This document shows positions 34,832 through 43,905 of a stretch of DNA of 64,000 nt, in pieces. A program made the translations under genes and the position numbers. Below the pieces are notes generated by a model. That model had not been told where the DNA came from and ran no database searches. It saw only the letters and a program-made list of their open reading frames with translations. This stretch comes from an uncultured Oscillospiraceae bacterium (GTDB taxonomy: Bacteria; Bacillota; Clostridia; Oscillospirales; Oscillospiraceae). The stretch covers positions 1 through 64,000 of the forward strand of contig CANRHH010000003.1 of the NCBI GenBank assembly GCA_947630375.1, read 5' to 3'. Every line of letters begins with the position of its first letter. The first letter of the stretch is position 1.

Positions 34832-36406
34832 ATGAAAAGGACCGAGAGGACCTATCATCTGAAAAACATTCTCGATATGCGGTCGAATATGAAGATTGTG
34901 ATCGACGACGCGGTCGAGGTCAGCGAGGACGGGGCCTATCTGGTCAACGTGGGCTATCTGCGCGTATCCACGGACCGGCAGGCGGACAAGGGCTTCGGCC
35001 TGGATATCCAGGAAGCCGATATCATCCGCTATTGCACGGCCAACGGCTATAAGAATCTGGTGCTGTATATCGATGACGGCTACACCGGCACCAACATGGA
35101 CCGGCCCGCTCTGCAGGCGATCATCCAGACGATACGGGACTTCAACGACGGAAAATCCCGCGTCCGGGTCAACGCCATGGTGGTGGCCAGGATCGACCGG
35201 CTGGGCAGGTCGCTGCTGGGGACGCTGCAGTTTATTCAGGATTACATCGTGTGCGCCAAGGACAGCAAGAACAGCCTGGTCAACCGGAACCGGGAGGACA
35301 TCAACTTCGTGTCCGTGGCGGAGAACTACTGCCGCATAGACAGGGACAATCCCCAGGGAAAATTCCTGCTGATGCTGTTTGCGACGCTGGCCGAATTTGA
35401 CCGCGACCAGATCGTGGAGAAGCTCAGCCGGGGCCGTATAGAGCGGGTGGCCTCCGGCAAGTGGATGGGCGGCGGGAACACGCCCTATGGCTACCGTTAC
35501 GACCGGGAGAGCTCGTCCCTGGTCGTCGTCCCGGAGGAGGCGGAGGTGGTCAAAGAGATATTCCGCCTGTACATCGAGGAGAAGCTGAGCCCCCAGAAGA
35601 TCGCGGAGCGCTTCGGCTTCAGCGGCGATAAGGCCATTACGCAGATCCTACGGCGAAAGTCTCTGACCGGCTGCATCGTCTACAAGGGAGAGGAATATCC
35701 GGGAAACCATGAGGCGATCATCCCGCTGGACGTCTGGGAGCAGGCCCAGGAGGAGCTGGAGCGGCGGAGCGTCCACCGCACGGCGTCCAACTATCTGCTG
35801 TCCGGGCTGCTCTATTGCGGTGAGTGCGGCGCGAAAATGCGCTATCAGCGCTGGGGGAATAACGGACATAAGCTGGTGTGCTATACTACCCAGGATTCCA
35901 GCAAAAGGCGGTTCGGGACGGCGGAGAGCTGCGACAGTGAGCGGTTTCGGAGCGAGGACGTGGAGCAGGCGGTCATCAGTGAGCTGTTCCGCCTGAGCTA
36001 CCTGGGCCTGGAGAACAACAAAAAGACGGCGGGGGCCATTGACCCGGTGGGAGTCTTGCAGAAAGAGCTGGCCGCCGAGCGCAGACGCCTGAGCCGCCTG
36101 TATGACTTTGAGGACGAGGACGAGCCGGACGATGTGCTGTTCGAGAAGATCCAGGAGGTCAAAAAGCGGATGCTGAGCCTGGAGGCCCAGATCCGCAACG
36201 AGGAGACCCAGGCCAGCATCGACAAGAAGCTGCGCCGGGCGAAAAAGCTCCTTCGGACCCTCCAGTCCACCTGGCCGCATATGAGCGACGCGGAGCGGCA
36301 GAGCGCCTGCCAGGAGCTGATAGACCGGGTCGTCATCTACAAGGACGGCACGATCGATGTCCACCTGAAGCTGAAAAGCTATCTGCAAAGTAACGAAAAT
36401 TCCTGA
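34832..36406 (+). CDS. Large serine recombinase (integrase/excisionase of the sigG element)
   Basis: The start at MKRTERTYHL gives 524 residues and is chosen from GGTGAAGGA before the ATG and the promoter position. The catalytic domain has GYLRVSTDRQ with nucleophile Ser46, followed by RIDRLGRSLLGTL. The recombinase domain (TPYGYRYDRESSSLVVVPEEAE, quoted as TPYGYRYD and VVVPEEAEVVKEIF), the zinc ribbon (LLYCGECGAKMRYQ with later cysteines) and a C-terminal coiled coil complete the family plan. It ends 54 bases before attR, the usual place for an integrase. It should join and separate the CGTTCC sites; excision would need a directionality factor. Confidence 0.93.
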   Translation: MKRTERTYHLKNILDMRSNMKIVIDDAVEVSEDGAYLVNVGYLRVSTDRQADKGFGLDIQEADIIRYCTANGYKNLVLYIDDGYTGTNMDRPALQAIIQTIRDFNDGKSRVRVNAMVVARIDRLGRSLLGTLQFIQDYIVCAKDSKNSLVNRNREDINFVSVAENYCRIDRDNPQGKFLLMLFATLAEFDRDQIVEKLSRGRIERVASGKWMGGGNTPYGYRYDRESSSLVVVPEEAEVVKEIFRLYIEEKLSPQKIAERFGFSGDKAITQILRRKSLTGCIVYKGEEYPGNHEAIIPLDVWEQAQEELERRSVHRTASNYLLSGLLYCGECGAKMRYQRWGNNGHKLVCYTTQDSSKRRFGTAESCDSERFRSEDVEQAVISELFRLSYLGLENNKKTAGAIDPVGVLQKELAAERRRLSRLYDFEDEDEPDDVLFEKIQEVKKRMLSLEAQIRNEETQASIDKKLRRAKKLLRTLQSTWPHMSDAERQSACQELIDRVVIYKDGTIDVHLKLKSYLQSNENS

Positions 36407-36442
36407 AATTCCGAAATTTCAAGAACATTTTATATTATTACG

Positions 36443-36460
36443 CCATTCGGTAATCGTTCC
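36443..36460. other. attR core and left arm of attP
   Basis: CGTTCC (36455-36460) is the second copy of the core. The 16 bases before its CC (CCATTCGGTAATCGTT) and the 16 bases after the attL CC (13783-13798) are complementary at 13 of 16 positions, so the closed circle would have a symmetric attP centred on CC. Confidence 0.8.
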
Positions 36461-36953
36461 CATGATTGCCGGGGAGCTGCGGCGCTTTCTCCGGGACCAC
36501 AGCGCCCTGCGGGTCTCCCGCTCCATGCGGGATACGGCCTACCGGGTGCTCCAGGCCAAGGAAAAGCTCACCGCCGAGACCGGCCGGGAGCCGGACATGG
36601 AGACCATCGCCAAGACCCTGGACATTCCCCGCCAGGAGGTGGTCTTTGCCTTGGAGGCCATCTGCGACCCGGTCTCCCTCTATGAGCCGGTGTACAGCGA
36701 CGCGGGAGAGAGCGCCTGCGTCATGGACCAGATCGGCGACCCCCGCAACACCGACGAGCACTGGCTGGAGCAGATCGCCTTGGAGGAGGCCATGCGCCGC
36801 CTGACGGCCCGGGAAAAGCGCATCCTGTCCCTGCGCTTTTACGACGGCCACACCCAGATGGAGGTGGCCAAAGAGGTGGGCATCTCCCAGGCCCAGGTCT
36901 CCCGGCTGGAGAAAAACGCCATCCGGCAAATCAAGAAAAATATCAGCGCATGA
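36461..36953 (+). CDS. sigG: Sporulation sigma factor G, 3' part
   Basis: From MIAGELRRFLRDHSALRV on, this is the remainder of sigma-G: the end of region 2, region 3 (EPDMETIAKTL, CDPVSLYEPVYSD) and region 4 with its helix-turn-helix (TQMEVAKEVGISQAQVSRLEKN). It lacks its own promoter and ribosome site. The base at 36461 completes the proline codon begun at 13781-13782, so fusion at the core restores FSTYGVP-MIAGE without any change. It is followed directly by a terminator. Confidence 0.9.
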
Positions 36954-36957
36954 TAAG

Positions 36958-36989
36958 AAAAAACCTTCGGCTTGCGCCGAAGGTTTTTT
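36958..36989. terminator. Bidirectional terminator between sigG and the aldolase gene
   Basis: A 14-bp perfect stem AAAAAACCTTCGGC and complement around TTGC serves both converging units. Confidence 0.88.
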
Positions 36990-36990
36990 C

Positions 36991-37767
36991 TTATTCTCCT
37001 AAAATATGCTGCCGGGCGGCCTTGTAGGCGTTGACCAGCGCCACCGCGTCCATGCCGTAGGTGATGCTGCCGTAGCCCAAGTCAAAGCCGTGCCGGGCGG
37101 CGGCCTCGTTGGCCGCGTAGAGGATGGAGGGCTTGCCCGCCGCGGCGCAGGCTCTCTGCACCCGGACCAGCGCCGCCTGGAACTCCGGCCGGTCAAAGTC
37201 TCCGGGGATGCCCATGGCGGCCGACAGGTCGAAGGGCCCGACAAAGATCCCGTCGATCCCGTCCACAGCCAGGATCTCCCCAATATGCTCCAGGCAGCCC
37301 AGGGTCTCGCACTGGGGGAACAGCAGGGTCTCCCGGTTGGAGACCTCAAAGTAGTGGGGCAGGCCGTGCAGGGCGTAGTCCTCGAACCAGAAGCCGGAGC
37401 CGGCAGAGTTAGCCACGCCCCGCTGGCCCAGGGGCATGTACTTGCCGTACTCCACGATCTTCTCCGCGTCCGCCACGCTGTGCACGTTGGGGATGATGAG
37501 GCCCTGGGCCCCCACATCCAGCAGCTTCAAAATGGCGGGCCGGGTGATCTCCTTCACCCGGGCCAGGGGCGTGATGCCGTAAAGCCGGGCGGCCCGGACA
37601 AAGTCCAGGGCGCTCTCCGGCTCGAAGGGGCCGTGCTCCGTGTCGATGATCAGATAGTCCAGCCCCGCCAGACCCAGGCACTCCGCCGCCGTGGCGCTGC
37701 CCAGCTCCAGGAAGGTCCCCAAGGTCTTCTGCCCGGCGAGCATTTTCTCCCGCAGACTGTTTTTCAT
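36991..37767 (-). CDS. HpcH/HpaI-family class II aldolase
   Basis: A 258-residue protein starting MKNSLREKMLAG with GAGGAGG before the ATG. The family marks DYLIIDTEHGP, LARVKE, GAQGLIIPNV and GIFVGPFDLSAAMG (metal site and substrate loop) are all present. Such enzymes cleave 2-keto-3-deoxy sugar acids or related compounds to pyruvate and an aldehyde; the substrate here is not known. It begins 11 bases after carB-dapF and is the last gene of the arginine operon by position, though no biosynthetic link is evident. Confidence 0.85.
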   Translation of the reverse strand: MKNSLREKMLAGQKTLGTFLELGSATAAECLGLAGLDYLIIDTEHGPFEPESALDFVRAARLYGITPLARVKEITRPAILKLLDVGAQGLIIPNVHSVADAEKIVEYGKYMPLGQRGVANSAGSGFWFEDYALHGLPHYFEVSNRETLLFPQCETLGCLEHIGEILAVDGIDGIFVGPFDLSAAMGIPGDFDRPEFQAALVRVQRACAAAGKPSILYAANEAAARHGFDLGYGSITYGMDAVALVNAYKAARQHILGE

Positions 37768-37778
37768 GGCCGTCCTCC

Positions 37779-40700
37779 TCAATATTCAAAGGTCCCGTCA
37801 AAGACTTTTACTGCCGCGCCGGAGAGGCTGACCCGCTCTCCGTCGTAGCGGACGGTGAGCTCCCCGCCGGGGAGGATCACCCGGATCTCCCGGTCCCGGT
37901 CGCAAAAGCCGTTTTCCACCGCGGCCACCGCCGCGGCGCAGGCGCCGGTGCCGCAGGCCAGGGTCTCCCCGATGCCCCGCTCCCAGACTCGCATCCGCAG
38001 GGTGCTCCGGTTCACCACATGCACGAACTCCGCGTTCACCCGCTCCGGGAACAGGGGCGCGTACTCAAAGGCCGGGCCCAGGTCCTCCAGGTCCAGGTGC
38101 TCCACCGAGGGGAAGAACACCACACAGTGGGGGTTGCCCACGTTGACGCAGGTCAGGGCGTAGTCCTGACCGCCGATCCGGGCCGGATAGCACACCATCC
38201 GCTCCCAGTCCGCGGCGGCGGGGATCTCCTCCGCCTTCAGGCTGACCCGGCCCATGTCCGCAGACACGGTGCTGACTTTTCCGTCCCGGGTGAAAAGCCG
38301 CAGCTCCTTGACGCCGCTGGCGGTCTCCACGGTGATCCGCTCCCGGCGCACCAGGCCCCGGTCGTACAGGACCTTGGCCACACACCGCAGGTTGTTGCCG
38401 GCCAGCTTTCCCTCGCTGCCGTCCCGGTTGAAGGAGCGCATTTTCGCGTCGGCCACCGCGGAGCTCTCGATGAGCACCAGCCCATCGCTGCCTACGCCGT
38501 AGTGGGCCGGGCAGAGGCTGACGCAGAGGGACTCGGGGCAGCTGATGGAGCCGTCAAAGTTCTCGATAAAGATATAGTCGTTGCCGCAGCTGTGCATCTT
38601 GGTGAAGGGCACCTGGCGGCGGGCGCGGCGCATGGTGTTGATGTCCACCAGCTCGGTGTTCTCCTGGTTGAAGCGGCTGGCGATGATGTCGGCCAGGGCA
38701 TTGGCGGTGTCCAGAGAGGTCAGGCAGGGGATGCCCAGCTGCATGGCCTTTCGGTGCAGGGCGATGTAATCACCCATGGTGGCGTCCTTCACCGCCCCGG
38801 TGTACACGATATAACACAGAGCGCCCCGCTCCATGAGCCGGTGGATCTCTCCGCTCTCGGTGGCGTTGGGGACGGACTCCACCTCCACGCCCAGGGAGGC
38901 GATGGCCTCCGCCGTGCCGGGGGTGGCGTAGAGCTTCAGGCCCAGCTCATAAAAGCGGCGGGCCAGGGTCAAAATCTCCTGGTAGTCCCCGGTTTCCACG
39001 CTTAAGAGCACCCCGGCGCCGGAGCGCTCCCGGGGCGGGAGCCGGAACCCGGCGGCGGTGAGGCCCTTGAACATGGCCTCGGCCAGGGTGGCGCCGATGC
39101 CCAGCACCTCGCCGGTGGATTTCATCTCCGGGCCCAGGATGGAGTTGGCATCGTTGAGCTTTTCAAAGGAGAACACCGGCACCTTCACCGCGTAATAGGG
39201 GGGCACCGGGGCCAGCCCCGTGCCGCAGCCCAGATCCCGCAGCTTCTCCCCCAGCATGATCCGGGAGGCCAGGTCCACCATGGGCACGTTGGTCACCTTG
39301 CTGATATAGGGCACCGTCCGGGAGGCCCGGGGGTTGACCTCGATCACATACAGCTCCCCGTCGTAGATCAGGTACTGGATGTTCACCAGACCCTTGGTAC
39401 CCAGGGCCAGGGCCAGCTTCTCGGAGCAGTCGCAGATCCGGTGCAGCTGCCGGTCGTCCAGGTTATAGGGGGGATAGACGGCGATGGAGTCCCCGCTGTG
39501 GATCCCCGCCCGCTCGATGTGCTCCATAATGCCGGGGATCAGCACCTGCTCCCCGTCGGACAGCACGTCCACCTCCAGCTCGATGCCGGGCATGTACTTG
39601 TCCACCAGCACCGGATTCTCGATGCCGCCGGAGAGGATGGTGCGCATATAGCGCTCGGTCTGGAGCCGGTCGTGGGAGATGGTCATGTTCTGGCCGCCGA
39701 TCACATAGGAGGGCCGCAGCAGCACCGGGTAGCCCAGCTCCTCCGCCGCCGCCAGCGCCCCCTCCAGGCCGTTGACGCCCCGGCCCTTGGGCCGGCTGAT
39801 GCCGAAGCGCTCCAGCAGGGCGTCGAACCGGGCCCGGTCCTCGGCGATGTCGATGCTGTCGGCGGAAGTCCCTAAGATGGGGATGCCCAGGCCGTCCAGA
39901 AACTGGGTCAGCTTGATGGCGGTCTGGCCGCCGAAGGCCACCACCACCCCGATGGGCTTCTCCACCCGGATGATGTTCAGCACGTCCTCCCGGCACAGAG
40001 GCTCAAAATACAGCCGGTCGGCGGTGTCATAGTCGGTGGAGACGGTCTCCGGGTTGTTGTTGACGATGACCACGTCATAGCCCAGTTCCCGCAGGGTCCA
40101 CACGCAGTGCACCGAGCTGTAGTCAAACTCGATGCCCTGGCCGATGCGGATGGGGCCGGAGCCCAGCACCATCACCACCGGCTTGCCGCTGCGCTTAAAG
40201 CTCTCCGCCTCGCACTCCGCGTCAAAGCCGGAGTAAAAATAGGGGGTCTGGGCCTCAAATTCCGCGCCGCAGGTGTCCACCATCTTGTAGTGCATGGCCA
40301 GGCCCGGCACGGTCTCCGCCCCGCTCAGGCGGCGGAGGGCCTCGTCCGGATAGCCCAGGAGCTTGCCCCGGCGGTAGCGCTCCGCCGTCAGGCCCTCCCG
40401 GGCCAGCTCCAGCTCATAGTCCGCTAAGTTTTGTATCTTACAGAGAAACCAGGGGTCGATCTTCGTAATGGCGTGGATCTCCTCCACGGAGACGCCCGCC
40501 TTCAGGGCCTCGAACACGGTGAAGAGCCGCCGGTCGTTCTGCTGGGCCAGGCGCTCCCGTACCGGGGCGGCGGTGAGAGGCGGGGCGTTCAGGGTGTCCA
40601 GGTTGATCTCCGCCCCCCGGACGGCCTTCATCAGGGCCATTTCAAAGTTGGAGGCAATGGCCATCACCTCGCCGGTGGCCTTCATCTGGGTGCCCAGCTT

Positions 40701-41810
40701 CCGGCTGGAGCCGGCGAACTTGTCAAAGGGCCACTTGGGCACCTTTACCACCACATAGTCCAGGGTGGGCTCAAAGCAGGCGCAGGTCTTGCCGGTGACC
40801 TCGTTGATCACCTCATCCAGGGTATAGCCCAGGGCGATGCGGGTACTCAGCTTGGCAATGGGGTAGCCGGTGGCCTTGGAGGCCAGGGCCGAGGACCGGG
40901 ACACCCGGGGGTTGACCTCGATGACGGCGTACTCAAAGCTGTCCGGGTTCAGGGCAAACTGGCAGTTGCAGCCGCCCTCGATGCCAATGGCGGTGATGAT
41001 GTCCAGCGCCGCCGTGCGCAGCATCTGGTACTCCTTGTCGCTGAGGGTCAGGGCCGGGGCCACCACGATGGAGTCCCCGGTGTGGATCCCCACCGGGTCC
41101 AGGTTCTCCATGGAGCAGACGGCGATCACGTTGCCGGCGGCGTCCCGCATGGTCTCAAACTCGATCTCCTTCCAGCCGGAGATGCAGCGCTCCACCAAGA
41201 TCTGGGTGATGGGAGACAGGTCCAGCCCGCTTTTGGCGATCTGGCGCAGCTCCGCCTCGTTCTGGGCGATGCCGCCGCCGGTGCCGCCCAGGGTATAGGC
41301 CGGGCGGACGATCACCGGGTAGCCGATCTGCCGGGCAATCTCCAGGGCGGAGGGCAGGTCGGTGGCCGTGGCGGAGGGGATCACCGGCTGGCCCATGCGC
41401 TGCAGGGTCTCCCGGAAGAGCTCCCGGTCCTCGGCCCGCTCGATGGCCTCGATGGGGGAGCCCAGCAGGCGCACCCCGTATTTCTCCAGGCTTCCGTCCC
41501 GGCTCAGCTGCATGGCGATGGTGAGGCCCGTCTGGCCCCCCAGGCCCGCCAGCAGCCCGTCGGGCCGCTCCTTGGCGATGATGCGCCGCACCGTGTCGGC
41601 GGTGAGGGGCTCTAAATAGATCTCGTCCGCCAGGTGCTTGTCGGTCATGATGGTGGCCGGGTTGGAGTTGACCAGCACGGTGTTGATCCCCTCCTGCCGC
41701 AGCACCCGGCAGGCCTGGGCCCCGGCGTAGTCAAACTCCGCCGCCTGGCCGATGACAATGGGCCCGGAGCCGATGACCAGGACCTTCTGGATGCTCTTGT
41801 CCTTAGGCAT
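37779..41810 (-). CDS. carB: Carbamoyl-phosphate synthase large subunit fused to diaminopimelate epimerase
   Basis: One open frame of 1343 residues. Residues 1 to about 1066 are a complete CarB: two ATP-grasp synthetase halves (VLVIGSGPIVIGQAAEFDY and VMVLGSGPIRIGQGIEFDY open each), and the C-terminal MGS allosteric domain (LYATPGTAEAIASLGVEV). Residues about 1067-1343 are a full-length DapF starting PFTKMHSCGNDYIF, with both catalytic cysteines (GNNLRC and LACGTGACAAA). The join is a short basic linker RRARRQ. No stop, start or frame change separates them. The protein would make carbamoyl phosphate and convert LL- to meso-diaminopimelate. It overlaps carA by eight bases. Confidence 0.93.
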   Translation of the reverse strand: MPKDKSIQKVLVIGSGPIVIGQAAEFDYAGAQACRVLRQEGINTVLVNSNPATIMTDKHLADEIYLEPLTADTVRRIIAKERPDGLLAGLGGQTGLTIAMQLSRDGSLEKYGVRLLGSPIEAIERAEDRELFRETLQRMGQPVIPSATATDLPSALEIARQIGYPVIVRPAYTLGGTGGGIAQNEAELRQIAKSGLDLSPITQILVERCISGWKEIEFETMRDAAGNVIAVCSMENLDPVGIHTGDSIVVAPALTLSDKEYQMLRTAALDIITAIGIEGGCNCQFALNPDSFEYAVIEVNPRVSRSSALASKATGYPIAKLSTRIALGYTLDEVINEVTGKTCACFEPTLDYVVVKVPKWPFDKFAGSSRKLGTQMKATGEVMAIASNFEMALMKAVRGAEINLDTLNAPPLTAAPVRERLAQQNDRRLFTVFEALKAGVSVEEIHAITKIDPWFLCKIQNLADYELELAREGLTAERYRRGKLLGYPDEALRRLSGAETVPGLAMHYKMVDTCGAEFEAQTPYFYSGFDAECEAESFKRSGKPVVMVLGSGPIRIGQGIEFDYSSVHCVWTLRELGYDVVIVNNNPETVSTDYDTADRLYFEPLCREDVLNIIRVEKPIGVVVAFGGQTAIKLTQFLDGLGIPILGTSADSIDIAEDRARFDALLERFGISRPKGRGVNGLEGALAAAEELGYPVLLRPSYVIGGQNMTISHDRLQTERYMRTILSGGIENPVLVDKYMPGIELEVDVLSDGEQVLIPGIMEHIERAGIHSGDSIAVYPPYNLDDRQLHRICDCSEKLALALGTKGLVNIQYLIYDGELYVIEVNPRASRTVPYISKVTNVPMVDLASRIMLGEKLRDLGCGTGLAPVPPYYAVKVPVFSFEKLNDANSILGPEMKSTGEVLGIGATLAEAMFKGLTAAGFRLPPRERSGAGVLLSVETGDYQEILTLARRFYELGLKLYATPGTAEAIASLGVEVESVPNATESGEIHRLMERGALCYIVYTGAVKDATMGDYIALHRKAMQLGIPCLTSLDTANALADIIASRFNQENTELVDINTMRRARRQVPFTKMHSCGNDYIFIENFDGSISCPESLCVSLCPAHYGVGSDGLVLIESSAVADAKMRSFNRDGSEGKLAGNNLRCVAKVLYDRGLVRRERITVETASGVKELRLFTRDGKVSTVSADMGRVSLKAEEIPAAADWERMVCYPARIGGQDYALTCVNVGNPHCVVFFPSVEHLDLEDLGPAFEYAPLFPERVNAEFVHVVNRSTLRMRVWERGIGETLACGTGACAAAVAAVENGFCDRDREIRVILPGGELTVRYDGERVSLSGAAVKVFDGTFEY

Positions 41811-42873
41811 GCTTCGTCCCTCCCATCATGGCCAGAAAGCGGTCAAACAGAAATTCCGTGTCGTGGGGGCCGCCGCTGGCCTCCGGGTGAAACTGGACGG
41901 TAAAGCAGTTCAGGTCCGGGTAGTCCAGGCCCTCGCAGCTGCCGTCGTTGGCGTTGACGCAGCTGAGCTTCGCCAGGCCCTCCATGCTCTCGCTGAGCAC
42001 CGCATAGCCGTGGTTCTGGCTGGTGATGAAGCAGCGGCCGCTGTCCAGGAAGCGGACCGGCTGGTTGGCCCCCCGGTGGCCGTATTTGAGCTTGACGGTC
42101 TTTCCCCCGGCGGCCAGGGCCGCCAGCTGATGCCCCAGGCAGATGCCGAAGACCGGGAGCCTGCCCAGCAGCTTTTTCAGCTCCGCCACACAGGCGGCGT
42201 TCTCCTCCGGGTCCCCGGGGCCGTTGGAGAGCATGAGCCCGTCCGGCTGCAGGGCCAGCACCGCCTCGGCGGAGGTGTCCTGGGGCAGGACCGTCACCCG
42301 GCAGCCCCGCTTGGTGAGGCAGCGGATGATGTTCTCCTTGGCGCCGTAGTCCAGCAGGGCCACATGGAACCTCTCCTCCCCCTGGGCGGGCCGGACAGAG
42401 GGCTCCTTGCAGCTGGCCGCCGCCACCGCGCCCCGGACCGCATAGGCGGCGATATCCGCCCGGTCCTCCGGGATGCGGGAGCAGATCTTGGCATTCATGA
42501 CCCCCTGGGTGCGGATCAGCCGGGTGATGGCCCGGGTGTCCACCCCGCAGATGCCGGGGATGCCCCGGTCCTTCAAAAAGCGGTCCAGGGGATACTGGCT
42601 GCGGAAGTTGGAGGGCTGGGCGCACAGCTGGCGGACCACATAGCCTTTCGCTAAACAGGGGCCCTCGAAATCCTCCTCGATGACCCCATAGTTGCCGATG
42701 AGAGGGAAGGTCTGCATGATGATCTGCCCGGCGTAGCTGGGGTCGGTCAGGGTCTCTAAATACCCCTCCATGCCGGTGGTAAACACCAGCTCCCCCAGGC
42801 TGTCGCCCGCCGCGCCGATCCGCTCTCCCTCGAAAATCGCGCCATTATTCAAAACAAGATAGGCTTTTTCCAT
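41803..42873 (-). CDS. carA: Carbamoyl-phosphate synthase small subunit
   Basis: The 356-residue glutaminase subunit hydrolyses glutamine and passes ammonia to CarB. The start MEKAYLVLNNG is the family start; eight upstream residues in the same frame are not needed. The class I amidotransferase triad is visible as GICLGHQ (Cys) and FHPEA (His, Glu). SNGPGDPEE and LDYGAKENI are typical. It lies between argF and carB in the arginine operon. Confidence 0.95.
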   Translation of the reverse strand: MEKAYLVLNNGAIFEGERIGAAGDSLGELVFTTGMEGYLETLTDPSYAGQIIMQTFPLIGNYGVIEEDFEGPCLAKGYVVRQLCAQPSNFRSQYPLDRFLKDRGIPGICGVDTRAITRLIRTQGVMNAKICSRIPEDRADIAAYAVRGAVAAASCKEPSVRPAQGEERFHVALLDYGAKENIIRCLTKRGCRVTVLPQDTSAEAVLALQPDGLMLSNGPGDPEENAACVAELKKLLGRLPVFGICLGHQLAALAAGGKTVKLKYGHRGANQPVRFLDSGRCFITSQNHGYAVLSESMEGLAKLSCVNANDGSCEGLDYPDLNCFTVQFHPEASGGPHDTEFLFDRFLAMMGGTKHA

Positions 42874-42893
42874 CTTTGCCCCGTTTCTCCCGC

Positions 42894-43895
42894 TCACAGC
42901 GTGGCCGCCATGACCGCCTTGATGGTGTGCATCCGGTTCTCCGCCTCGTCAAAAACGATGGACTGGGGCCCCTCAAAGACGGCGTGGGTCACCTCCATGC
43001 AGTCCAGTCCGAATTTGGCGTGGATGGCCCGGCCGGTCTCCGTCTCCAGGTCGTGGAAGGCGGGCAGGCAGTGCATGAAGCGGCACTGGGGCCCCGCCTG
43101 GGCCATGAGCTTCTCGTCGATCCGGTAAGGCAGCAGGTCCGCGATCCGCTGGGCCCAGACCTCCTCCGGCTCCCCCATGGAGACCCACACATCGGTGTAC
43201 AGCACGTCCGCGCCCTGCACCGCCTTCATCGGGTCCGTCTCAAAGTTCAGCTCCGCGCCGGTGCCGGCGGCGATCTCCCGGCAGCGGGAGACCAGCTCCC
43301 CGTCGGGGAAATAGCTCTCCGGGGCGCAGGCGGTAAAGCGCATCCCCATCTTGGCGCAGCCCACCATCAGGGAGTTGCCCATGTTGTAGCGGGCGTCCCC
43401 CAGGTAGACCAGCTTCCTGCCCTCCAGGGAGCCGAAGTGCTCCTGGACGGTGAGGAAGTCCGCCAAGATCTGGGTGGGGTGGAACTCGTTGGTGAGCCCG
43501 TTCCACACGGGCACTCCGGCGTAGCGGGCCAGGGTCTCCACCCGCTCCTGGCCGTAGCCCCGGTACTCGATGCCGTCGAACATCCGGCCCAGGACCCGGG
43601 CCGTGTCCGCGATGCTCTCCTTCTTGCCCAGCTGGCTGGCTTTGGGGTCCAGATACACGGCCCCCATGCCCAGATCCGCCGCCGCCACCTCGAAGCTGCA
43701 GCGGGTGCGGGTGCTGGTCTTCTCAAAGATCAGGGCCACGTTCTTCCCCGGGAAGTGCCGGTGGGGGATGCCCTTTTTCTTCTCCGCTTTCAGCAGGGCC
43801 GCCAGGGCCAGCAGGGCGGAGATCTCCTCTGGGGTATAGTCCAGCAGCGTCAAAAAGCTGCGGCCTTTGAAATTCAGATCGCCTTTAAAATCCAT
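42894..43895 (-). CDS. argF: Ornithine carbamoyltransferase
   Basis: A 333-residue enzyme joining ornithine and carbamoyl phosphate to citrulline. The carbamoyl phosphate site EKTSTRTR, the ornithine-binding MHCLPAFHD and the DVWVSMGE segment fit the catalytic OTC family. It follows argD by ten bases and precedes carA, so its co-substrate is made by the next two genes. Confidence 0.95.
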   Translation of the reverse strand: MDFKGDLNFKGRSFLTLLDYTPEEISALLALAALLKAEKKKGIPHRHFPGKNVALIFEKTSTRTRCSFEVAAADLGMGAVYLDPKASQLGKKESIADTARVLGRMFDGIEYRGYGQERVETLARYAGVPVWNGLTNEFHPTQILADFLTVQEHFGSLEGRKLVYLGDARYNMGNSLMVGCAKMGMRFTACAPESYFPDGELVSRCREIAAGTGAELNFETDPMKAVQGADVLYTDVWVSMGEPEEVWAQRIADLLPYRIDEKLMAQAGPQCRFMHCLPAFHDLETETGRAIHAKFGLDCMEVTHAVFEGPQSIVFDEAENRMHTIKAVMAATL

Positions 43896-43905
43896 CGCTC
43901 TCTCC

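Larger units (their letters stand above)
13783..36460. mobile_element. Integrative mobilizable defence element inserted in sigG, about 22.7 kb
   Basis: The boundaries are set by the split sigG gene and the CGTTCC cores. Contents in order: an HTH-repeat gene, an AlbA_2 gene within repeat arrays, a kinase and restriction-modification operon, an Avs-like gene pair, a DUF6809-like gene, a RepA-like ATPase, mobC, a MobP relaxase with a nested gene, and a large serine recombinase 54 bases from the right end. There are no mating-pore genes, so transfer would need a helper. The cargo is AT-richer than the backbone, and remnants inside show it grew by successive insertions. Confidence 0.9.

Noticed and set aside
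36461..36953. Independent short sigma factor translated from 36462
   Set aside because: There is no ribosome site or promoter, and the protein would lack region 2 for core binding; it is the 3' half of sigG.
40431..41615. 394-codon open frame on the plus strand opposite carB
   Set aside because: Shadow frame of a conserved gene; composition is typical for antisense of GC-rich coding DNA.
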